Positions 1 through 5,331 of a stretch of DNA of 5,331 nucleotides are shown in pieces; position 1 is the first letter of the stretch; each line of letters opens with the position of its first letter. Where the stretch lies: contig JBKHXZ010000127.1 in assembly GCA_046565785.1 (NCBI GenBank), forward strand, positions 1 through 5,331, given 5' to 3'. Source of the stretch: DATHWB01 sp046565785 (GTDB lineage: Bacteria; Actinomycetota; Acidimicrobiia; Spongiisociales; ZC4RG35). A program made the translations under genes and the position numbers. Below the pieces are notes generated by a model. The model saw nothing but the letters and a program-made list of their open reading frames with translations, was not told where the DNA came from and searched no databases.

Positions 1-1106
1 CCACCGGCGGCGGGATCTACTCCGACCTGACCGCCTCCCAGCACGCCGAACTCGACGTGATCTTCGCTGTCCCCGAATCAGAACGCAGCGTCGAACAGGC
101 TCGCCGTCTGGCGGAGTTGGACGGCGAGCACCGGGTCGACCGATTGAGCGGCGACGGGTGGACCCGGTATCGGCGCAACACCCAGGTCGTCTTCCAGGAT
201 TCGTTCGCCTCTCTCAACCCCCGACAACTCGTCAAGGACATCGTTGGACGTCCTTTGCGAGTACACGGCGAGGCGTCTGGAAACGAACTGACCGAAAGGG
301 TCGTCGAGCTTCTCGAACAAGTCGGCCTCGGTCGTCAGCATCTCTACCGATACCCCCACCAGTTCTCCGGCGGTCAACGCCAGCGCATCTCGATCGCCCG
401 AGCGTTGGCGCTGGATCCGGAGCTGGTGGTGCTCGACGAGCCGACCTCGGCCCTGGATGTATCGGTGCAGGCCCAGATCCTGAACCTCCTGCACGAGCTG
501 CAACAGGAGCGGAACCTCACCTACCTGTTCATCACCCACGACCTCTCGGTGATCCGCCACATGGCAGACCGGATCGTGGTGATGTACTTGGGCAGGGTGG
601 CCGAAGAGGGAAGCACGACGCGGATCTTCGACGCTCCCTCCCATCCGTACACCCGTGCCCTGCTGGATGCCAGTCCGGACGTGGATGACGACCCCACCGC
701 TCCACTCAGCACCCTGGAAGGCACGGTGCCCGATCCGGCTCGTCCTCCCAGTGGGTGTCGGTTCCACACGCGCTGTCCGCTCGCCAATGCTCGCTGCGGC
801 TGGGAGATCGACGACGTGGTGCGATGGCTGGAGGACGCCGAAGGGATGTTCGACCGGCTGGCAGGCATCGACCGAAAGGATACCTTCACCGCCGCGTTGG
901 AGTTCGAAGACGAGAATTCGCCGGCCCGGCTGGCCGGAACGCTCAAGACCGACGCCGTCCCTTCCGCGCTGCGGGAAGCGTTGGTCGAGTCCAAGCTGGA
1001 CGGCAGGCGCCTGCATCTCCGGTTCGAGCCGGTACCGGAAGTGACACTCACCCGGCGCGGACCCGACCACGTCGCCGCCTGCGTCCTCGACGAGCTCCCC
1101 ACCTGA
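1..1106 (+). CDS. Dipeptide/oligopeptide ABC transporter ATP-binding protein (DppF/OppF type), 5' partial
   Basis: This is the cytoplasmic ATPase subunit that powers a peptide- or nickel-type ABC importer. The frame (first full codon at 3) is open to the left edge, so the start lies outside the window; 367 codons are visible, ending at TGA 1104-1106. Numbering from the codon at 3, I see a GGGIYSDL stretch at 2-9 that resembles the family's PTSGxIxFDG strand after Walker A, the Q-loop VVFQD (Q65), the signature SGGQ (122-125), Walker B LVVLDEP (D145, E146), the D-loop SALD (149-152) and the H-loop THD (H179). An oligo_HPY C-terminal domain follows (HPYTRALL, then CRFHTRC, with C252, C258, C265 and a late C360). 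Walker A itself is not in the window. Two stretches are longer than usual: about 27 residues before the Q-loop and about 75 residues between the third and fourth cysteines. It is probably the last ATPase gene of a dpp/opp-like operon whose permeases lie upstream. The family call is firm; the substrate cannot be read from the sequence. Confidence 0.95.
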   Translation, partial: TGGGIYSDLTASQHAELDVIFAVPESERSVEQARRLAELDGEHRVDRLSGDGWTRYRRNTQVVFQDSFASLNPRQLVKDIVGRPLRVHGEASGNELTERVVELLEQVGLGRQHLYRYPHQFSGGQRQRISIARALALDPELVVLDEPTSALDVSVQAQILNLLHELQQERNLTYLFITHDLSVIRHMADRIVVMYLGRVAEEGSTTRIFDAPSHPYTRALLDASPDVDDDPTAPLSTLEGTVPDPARPPSGCRFHTRCPLANARCGWEIDDVVRWLEDAEGMFDRLAGIDRKDTFTAALEFEDENSPARLAGTLKTDAVPSALREALVESKLDGRRLHLRFEPVPEVTLTRRGPDHVAACVLDELPT

Positions 1107-1125
1107 CCCCGCTGTCATCCCCGGC

Positions 1126-1132
1126 AAGGTGA
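1126..1132 (+). promoter_or_regulatory. Ribosome binding site of the MFS gene
   Basis: AAGGTGA lies 4 bases before the ATG at 1137 and pairs well with the anti-Shine-Dalgarno core (AGGAGGTGA). It supports ATG 1137 as the start. It sits in the 30-base gap after the ABC ATPase stop, where I see no obvious promoter or terminator, so co-transcription of the two genes is possible. Confidence 0.6.
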
Positions 1133-1136
1133 CGAC

Positions 1137-2396
1137 ATGGCCGACCGGCGTCTGCGAGGACTGTCGCGAAGGCTGATCGTCGACGTCACTCCCCTCCGCC
1201 GGTCGCCCGACTACCGGCTGCTCTATCTCGGAACGGTTACCGCCCACCTCGGGCGACAGATCACCGTGGTCGCCGTCCCGTTCCAGGTCTACGACCTGAC
1301 CGGCTCCACCCTCGCCGTCGGCCTGTTGGGGGTGGCCCAGTTCGTCCCGTTGATCCTCGGATCCCTGGTGGGCGGTGCCGTGGCGGACGCGGTCGACCGG
1401 CGGCGCCTGTTGGCGATCTCCCAGGTTGGATTGGCCCTCACCGCCATGGGCCTGGCGTGGAACTCGTGGTCGGAGGATCCCCGGCTGTGGCCGCTCTACG
1501 TTCTGAGCGGCTTGAACGCCGCCATCTCGGCGGTCGATTCGCCCACCCGGTCGGCGGTGCTGCCGGGTCTGGTCGGCCGCGAACTGCTGGCTTCGGCGCT
1601 CGCCCTGAACCAGATCCTCGGCAACGTCGCCAAGGCGGTGGGGCCGGCCGCCGCCGGATTCCTGATCGCGCGCTTCGACTTGGCCGTCAGCTATGTGGCT
1701 GAAGCCGGCCTCTTCGCGGTCAGCGGACTGCTCTTGACCCGTCTCCCCCAACTCCTCCCCGAAGGTGGCGGGACCAGATTCGGCCTCGAGTCGATCGCCG
1801 AGGGATTGGCCTTCGTTCGCGCACGGTCGGTCCTGCAGGCAAGCTTTCTTATCGACATCAACGCCATGGTGTTCGGCATGCCCCAGGCCCTCTTCCCGGC
1901 GGTGGGAACCGAGATCCTCGGCGGGGACGTGGCCACGGTGGGGCTGCTGTACGCAGCCCCGGGGGCCGGGGCTCTGCTGGCGGCGCTGACGGCGGGATGG
2001 GTGGGGGCGGTCCGCCACCAGGGACGGGCGGTGATTGCATCGGTGATCGTGTGGGGTGGTTCGATCGGGGCGTTCGGGCTGGTCGGTTCACTCCCACTGG
2101 CGCTCGCTCTGCTCGCAGTCGCCGGCGGCGCCGACGTCATCTCGGCGGTGTTCCGCAACACCATCCTGCAGATGGCGGTACCCGATTCGCTGCGCGGCCG
2201 TCTGTCGTCGATCCACCTGGCAGTGGTGGCCGGTGGTCCCCGTCTGGGGGACGTCGAATCCGGCTTGGTCGCCGCGGTGACCTCCGTTCGCTTTTCGATC
2301 ACCTCCGGTGGAGTGGCGTGCATCCTCGGCGCGTTGGCAGTGATGCGCTTCATGCCCAGCCTGCGCAACTACACCTCCGATGCAGTCACCCCGTGA
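1137..2396 (+). CDS. MFS transporter, EntS-like (MFS_3 family)
   Basis: This is a 419-residue inner-membrane secondary transporter of the major facilitator superfamily, a normal length for 12 helices. After a basic N-terminus (about 1-26), hydrophobic segments run through the whole protein. A motif-A-like loop between helices 2 and 3 reads GGAVADAVDRRRLL (79-92). The segment SPTRSAVLPGLV (135-146) and the C-terminal block RNTILQ...PDSLRGRLSSIH (340-360) followed by GGPRLGDVESG (366-376) are typical of the enterobactin exporter EntS/YbdA clade. The start is ATG 1137, supported by AAGGTGA just upstream. The gene follows the ABC ATPase by 30 bases on the same strand and converges with the EamA gene, overlapping it by 11 bases. 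EntS exports enterobactin in enterobacteria, but no siderophore genes are visible here, and members of this clade in other bacteria mostly have unknown substrates. The family call is good; the substrate is unknown. Confidence 0.88.
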   Translation: MADRRLRGLSRRLIVDVTPLRRSPDYRLLYLGTVTAHLGRQITVVAVPFQVYDLTGSTLAVGLLGVAQFVPLILGSLVGGAVADAVDRRRLLAISQVGLALTAMGLAWNSWSEDPRLWPLYVLSGLNAAISAVDSPTRSAVLPGLVGRELLASALALNQILGNVAKAVGPAAAGFLIARFDLAVSYVAEAGLFAVSGLLLTRLPQLLPEGGGTRFGLESIAEGLAFVRARSVLQASFLIDINAMVFGMPQALFPAVGTEILGGDVATVGLLYAAPGAGALLAALTAGWVGAVRHQGRAVIASVIVWGGSIGAFGLVGSLPLALALLAVAGGADVISAVFRNTILQMAVPDSLRGRLSSIHLAVVAGGPRLGDVESGLVAAVTSVRFSITSGGVACILGALAVMRFMPSLRNYTSDAVTP

Positions 2397-3270
2397 GGGC
2401 GACGATCGCCGACCCACCGAGGATCGCCGCTACTGCCACCAACAGCGCCGGAGTGGGCCGTTCCATCTCGCCCCCCACGATCAGTGGCGCCGAGACGATC
2501 ACCACCGGAGGGGTGATCTGCATCACGGCATAACCGACCCCGATCGGGATCAGGTCGAAGGCGGTCCACTGGGCGGTGATGGCGATCGCCACGATGGTTC
2601 CGGCGATCACCACCCAAACCCGGGCCGGCATCGAGCCGAGCCCGGCGGGATCCAACCCGATCTGTCGGCGGACGGCGAAGAAGACCGCGAAGGCGACGGC
2701 CGCCGCCATCAACCCCACCAGGACCCCGACCAGGGGGACAGACAGCCGCTCCAACCCCCACCGGATGAAGAGCGGGCTGGCGCTCCAACTCAGCGCCGCC
2801 CCCAAGGCATGCCAGGGAACCGTCTGGCGCACCACCCCGCTGGTGCGGTTGCGCAACGAGAGCAGGGCCACACCTCCAGTCACGAGCGCCACCCCCGCCC
2901 AGGTGACCGGGTGCAGCGCTTCGTCGAGCACCAGCGCGGCGAGCACGCTCGCCATCAGCGGGGTCGACGCCAATACCGCACCGGTACGTGCCGCGCCGAT
3001 GCGCTGTTGACTGAATGCCAGCAACGTCCACCCGGCGAAGAAGTGGATCACCCCGGCCCCTGCGAAGTACGCAAAGGCGGCGACAGGCGCCGCCAAGGCC
3101 GCTCCGACGTCTTGGGTGAGGCCGACCACGACCGCCAGGCCGACGGCCCCGACCACGACCACCCCGAAGGTGGAACGGAATCCGTCGATGAGTTGGTTGG
3201 CCCGCCGGTTGACCGACTGGAACAGGCCGAACGACACCCCCGCCACGATCGCCCAGGCGATTCCGTTCAT
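2386..3270 (-). CDS. EamA/DMT-superfamily transporter
   Basis: This is an integral membrane protein of the drug/metabolite transporter superfamily, 294 residues from ATG 3270. It shows the two-fold internal repeat of EamA proteins, with about ten hydrophobic helices. The first half ends in the typical block TPLMASVLAALVLDEALHP (103-121) followed by a GVALVTGG helix. The second half ends in the equivalent TPPVVIVSAPLIVGGE (253-268) followed by a glycine-rich last helix. Family members export amino acids, metabolites or drugs, or take up solutes; nothing here fixes the substrate. The frame remains open to a TTG at 3312, which would add 14 polar residues. I prefer ATG 3270 because it begins directly at helix 1 and because a good -10 hexamer at 3316-3321 would place the transcript start at or downstream of the TTG. 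No strong Shine-Dalgarno precedes the ATG. The gene is divergent from the M24 gene and convergent with the MFS gene, where the stops overlap. Confidence 0.88.
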   Translation of the reverse strand: MNGIAWAIVAGVSFGLFQSVNRRANQLIDGFRSTFGVVVVGAVGLAVVVGLTQDVGAALAAPVAAFAYFAGAGVIHFFAGWTLLAFSQQRIGAARTGAVLASTPLMASVLAALVLDEALHPVTWAGVALVTGGVALLSLRNRTSGVVRQTVPWHALGAALSWSASPLFIRWGLERLSVPLVGVLVGLMAAAVAFAVFFAVRRQIGLDPAGLGSMPARVWVVIAGTIVAIAITAQWTAFDLIPIGVGYAVMQITPPVVIVSAPLIVGGEMERPTPALLVAVAAILGGSAIVALTG

Positions 3271-3309
3271 CCGCGACGTCCGTGACGAGGTAAGGTCGAG
3301 TCGATCATG

Positions 3310-3319
3310 CAATCGATTG
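3310..3319. promoter_or_regulatory. Perfect 10-base palindrome in the divergent promoter region (possible operator)
   Basis: CAATCGATTG is an exact inverted repeat. It lies in the only sizeable intergenic gap of the window and overlaps the predicted minus-strand -10 element. The short arms TCGAT (3301-3305) and ATCGA (3312-3316) give a second, overlapping symmetry. A regulator bound here would cover the EamA promoter and could also affect the M24 gene. The palindrome is visible; the operator role is inference, and a 10-base palindrome can occur by chance. Confidence 0.3.
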
Positions 3320-3321
3320 TA
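3316..3321 (-). promoter_or_regulatory. Putative -10 element for the EamA gene
   Basis: On the minus strand this reads TACAAT, five of six matches to TATAAT, in otherwise GC-rich DNA. It lies about 46 bases before ATG 3270. The predicted transcript start near 3308-3310 would give a leader of about 40 bases. The -35 position (about 3339-3344) has only a weak match, so this is a modest prediction. Confidence 0.4.
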
Positions 3322-3348
3322 GGGTTGGGTACCGCTCCGTTGTACGGT
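3320..3348 (+). promoter_or_regulatory. Possible -10 elements for the M24 gene
   Basis: Two hexamers fit the loose TANNNT pattern of high-GC bacteria: TAGGGT at 3320-3325 and TACGGT at 3343-3348. They lie upstream of the GTG at 3363. Neither has a convincing -35 partner. The second would leave only a very short leader. A G-run at 3350-3355, seven bases before the GTG, may act as the ribosome binding site. Confidence 0.2.
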
Positions 3349-3362
3349 CGGGGGGCGGTCTC

Positions 3363-4502
3363 GTGACCGGCGACTATCCGCGCTTCAGCCCAGACGAATT
3401 CGCTCGACGTCGCAGGTTGCTCTTCGCCGTCGCCGGCGAGGCGGGGCTCGACGCCATCCTCGTATACGGGGCCGACCGCTCGGGGTCGGCGGTGCAGTGG
3501 GTGACCGGATGGCCGGTAACCCGTGAGGCAGTGGTACTCATGCAGCCCGACCGCCCCGACCTGATGTGGGTCCAGTTCTACAACCACGTGCCCAACGCCG
3601 CCCGTCTCGCCCCCGAAACGCAAGTCATCTGGGGTGGACCCTCGACGTTCGCCACTGTCGCGGACACGCTGGCCGCCCGGGGAATCGCCCGGCTAGGCAC
3701 CATCGGGCCCCTCCGTCACACCGACCACCAGCGCCTCGAGGCCGGACTGGTCGACGTCGTCAGCCTGGATTCGACCTACACCCGGTTGCGGATGCGGAAG
3801 TCCGCCGAGGAGATCGGGTGGCTGCGCACCGGAGCCGACCTGTCGGATCGGGCGGTGGTGGCGCTGCGAGACGGGCTTCGGCCCGGCCTGAACGAGTACG
3901 ACCTCGGAGCCCTGGTCGAAGGCGCCTACGTTCCGGTCGGCGGCACCACCCACATCCACTACTTCGGGGTCACGTCGATGTCCGAACCGCGCTCGTTCGT
4001 GCCTTCTCAATGGCCGAGCACCAGGCAGGTTCGCCCAGGTGACATCCTCACCACCGAGATCAGCGCTTCGTGGTGGGGGTATCCGGGCCAAGTGCTGCGC
4101 ACGATGACTGTCGGCGTCGAGTCCACGGCCCGGTACCGGGCACTGCACGAGGTGGCGGACGCGGCGTACAACGCCCTGGTCGACCGTATCCAGCCTGGGC
4201 TCCATGTCTCCGAACTGGTGGATGCCGCCAGCCTGATCGACGACGCCGGCTACACCATCTGTGACGACCTGGTCCACGGGTTCGGCGGCGGCTACCTCCC
4301 GCCGGTGCTCGGCACACGAAGTCGACCGGCCGGTCCCATTCCCGACCTCGTGTTGGAGGAAGGTATGGCGCTGGTGGTCCAGCCGAACGTGATCACCCCG
4401 GACGAACGGGCCGGGGTCCAAACCGGGGGTCTCGTGCTGGTCACCGCCCACGGCTGCGAAGAACTCCAGCGGGCGCCGCGCGGTCTCTGGCAGACGGGTT
4501 AG
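3363..4502 (+). CDS. M24 (creatinase/prolidase-fold) family protein with divergent active site
   Basis: This 379-residue protein has the two-domain layout of aminopeptidase P, prolidase and creatinase. An N-terminal creatinase_N-like domain (about 8-138) is followed by a pita-bread C-terminal domain that starts with the typical RLRMRKSAEEIGWLR (141-155) and GLRPGLNEYDLG (171-182). Canonical members use two Asp, one His and two Glu to hold two metal ions. Here the first Asp site is Glu (TTEIS, E232), the second is Gln in GYPGQVLRT (Q243), the His is kept in VHGFGGG (H305), the first Glu is Gln in VVQPN (Q340) and the second falls on Gly in GVQTGG. The usual substrate-binding His before the GD motif appears to be Ser (S215); a nearby HIH (198-200) may compensate. 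A normal dinuclear metallopeptidase is therefore unlikely; a metal-free or differently metallated C-N hydrolase, as in creatinase, is an inference. The start is GTG 3363, with no in-frame alternative close upstream. The stop overlaps that of the convergent molybdenum hydroxylase gene. Confidence 0.88.
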   Translation: MTGDYPRFSPDEFARRRRLLFAVAGEAGLDAILVYGADRSGSAVQWVTGWPVTREAVVLMQPDRPDLMWVQFYNHVPNAARLAPETQVIWGGPSTFATVADTLAARGIARLGTIGPLRHTDHQRLEAGLVDVVSLDSTYTRLRMRKSAEEIGWLRTGADLSDRAVVALRDGLRPGLNEYDLGALVEGAYVPVGGTTHIHYFGVTSMSEPRSFVPSQWPSTRQVRPGDILTTEISASWWGYPGQVLRTMTVGVESTARYRALHEVADAAYNALVDRIQPGLHVSELVDAASLIDDAGYTICDDLVHGFGGGYLPPVLGTRSRPAGPIPDLVLEEGMALVVQPNVITPDERAGVQTGGLVLVTAHGCEELQRAPRGLWQTG

Positions 4503-5331
4503 GAACCCGCCGCCTGGATCGCCGCCCACACTCGTTCGGGACGTAACGGAAGCTGCAGGTGGCGCACGCCGTCGTCCCACAGGGCGTCGATCACCGCGTT
4601 GAGGATCGCCGGAGGGAGCCCGATGCACCCCGCTTCGCCTGCCCCCTTCGCCCCCAACGGGTTGGACGGGGCAGGGTGGGTGAGCCGGGCAGAGACCACC
4701 GGCGGCATGTCGGCCGCGGTGGGCACCAGGTAGTCCATCAACGAGGCCGACAGCGGCTGACCGCCGTCGTCGTAGCGAACCTCTTCCAACAACGCCTGTC
4801 CCAGTCCCTGGGCGAGTGATCCGACGAGTTGTCCTTCCACCATGTGGGGGTCGAGCACAGTCCCGCAGTCGTCCACCGCCACGATCCGCCGCACCCGAAC
4901 CTCGCCGGTCTCCCGCAAGACCTCGACTTCGGCGACATGCACTCCGTAAGGGAACGTCTGGGCGCCAGGCACGAACATCTCAGCGGCGGCGAGTTCGCCC
5001 AAGTCGGCGAGCTGGTGGATGCTGATCCCCGGACCGGGAACGCCTCGGACTCGGTATTCGCCTGCTTGGTAGACGACGTCTTCGATCGCCGCCTCGAACC
5101 GGTCCGCTGCCCGACGGCGCCCCTCCTCTCTGACCCGTTCTGCCATGCGGAGGACAGCCGAACCGGCGATCTGGGTGGTACGGGAGGCGAAGGTGCCGAC
5201 CCCGGCGTCCACCTCGTCGGTATCCGCGGTGTGGACGACGACGTCGACGCCGAGGACCGACTTCGCCAGCGATGTCCACAGGCGGTCGTGTCCTTGTCCC
5301 GAATCGGCCGAGCCGACCCGAACGTGGATGG
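4499..5331 (-). CDS. Xanthine dehydrogenase/aldehyde oxidase-type molybdopterin-binding subunit, C-terminal part (5' partial)
   Basis: This is the molybdenum-cofactor-binding large subunit of a xanthine dehydrogenase/CO dehydrogenase-family hydroxylase (XdhA/CoxL-like), which oxidises an aldehyde or N-heterocycle using water as the oxygen source. The frame is open to the right edge, so only the last 276 of an expected 700-800 residues are present. Numbered from the first full codon on the minus strand (5329), I see GSADSGQGH (6-14), GVGTFASR (43-50), DDCGTVLDPHMVEGQ (153-167), LAQGLGQALLEE (172-183), MDYLVP (198-203), and GAKGAGEAGCIGLPP (187-201 counted from 5212). The last block contains the Glu expected to be the catalytic base (codon 4634-4636). 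The end RPERVWAAI is also typical. After GQGH, the common Thr and Gln are replaced (GQGHDRLWTSLAK), so substrate binding may differ. The medium (FAD) and small (2Fe-2S) subunits are not in the window. The TAA stop overlaps the TAG of the convergent M24 gene. The family is clear; the substrate is unknown. Confidence 0.93.
   Translation of the reverse strand, partial: IHVRVGSADSGQGHDRLWTSLAKSVLGVDVVVHTADTDEVDAGVGTFASRTTQIAGSAVLRMAERVREEGRRRAADRFEAAIEDVVYQAGEYRVRGVPGPGISIHQLADLGELAAAEMFVPGAQTFPYGVHVAEVEVLRETGEVRVRRIVAVDDCGTVLDPHMVEGQLVGSLAQGLGQALLEEVRYDDGGQPLSASLMDYLVPTAADMPPVVSARLTHPAPSNPLGAKGAGEAGCIGLPPAILNAVIDALWDDGVRHLQLPLRPERVWAAIQAAGS

Noticed and set aside
78..2018. A 646-codon open frame on the minus strand opposite the ABC ATPase and MFS genes
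   Set aside because: Its translation is low-complexity and rich in Arg, Gln, Gly and Asp, with no recognisable domain. It is explained by GC-rich codon bias on the coding strand.
2380..3285. A 301-codon plus-strand open frame opposite the EamA gene
   Set aside because: Its composition is almost wholly Asp, Arg, His, Gly and Pro, typical of a shadow frame; the minus strand encodes a clear ten-helix transporter.
3271..3312. N-terminal extension of the EamA protein to a TTG start at 3312
   Set aside because: The 14 added residues are polar and unlike the family. TTG is a weak start, and the predicted transcript start lies at or downstream of it. It remains possible if the true promoter is further upstream.
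3363..4502. Calling the M24 gene an aminopeptidase P, prolidase or creatinase by name
   Set aside because: Most metal ligands are substituted, and the remaining pattern does not match creatinase exactly, so only the fold-level call is supported.
3693..4628. A 311-codon minus-strand open frame opposite the M24 gene
   Set aside because: It has no domain and skewed composition, and it overlaps a well-supported M24 protein.

Overview
The window is GC-rich (roughly two thirds G+C by eye), densely coded bacterial DNA with Shine-Dalgarno-like sites and a GTG start. Codon bias and gene content suggest a high-GC actinobacterium (possibly Acidimicrobiia-like) or a similar high-GC environmental lineage. 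No marker gene is present, so the taxonomy is a weak inference. There are no RNA genes, mobile elements, CRISPR arrays or long intergenic stretches.

Layout, left to right. (1) Plus strand, 1-1106: the 3' part of a dipeptide/oligopeptide ABC-transporter ATPase (DppF/OppF type). It is cut by the left edge just after the Walker A region. It has two apparent insertions, one before the Q-loop and one inside the C-terminal cysteine motif. (2) Plus strand, 1137-2396: an EntS-like major facilitator exporter, 30 bases downstream and possibly co-transcribed. (3) Minus strand, 2386-3270: an EamA/DMT-type ten-helix transporter, convergent with the MFS gene and overlapping it by 11 bases. (4) Plus strand, 3363-4502: a creatinase/prolidase-fold (M24) protein, divergent from the EamA gene. 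Almost all of its canonical metal ligands are replaced. (5) Minus strand, 4499-5331: the C-terminal part of a xanthine dehydrogenase/CO dehydrogenase large-subunit-like molybdenum hydroxylase. It runs off the right edge and its stop codon overlaps the M24 stop.

The only real intergenic regulatory space is the roughly 92-base divergent region 3271-3362. It holds a good minus-strand -10 hexamer overlapping a perfect 10-base palindrome.

Together these genes look like a solute uptake and catabolism neighbourhood: peptide-type ABC import, two secondary transporters, a non-canonical M24 hydrolase and a molybdenum hydroxylase. The alternating orientations mean they do not form one operon. A shared pathway, for example breakdown of an N-containing compound, is only a hypothesis. 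The most unusual object is the M24 protein. It keeps the fold signature but not the dinuclear metal site, so it is unlikely to be a standard aminopeptidase P or prolidase.
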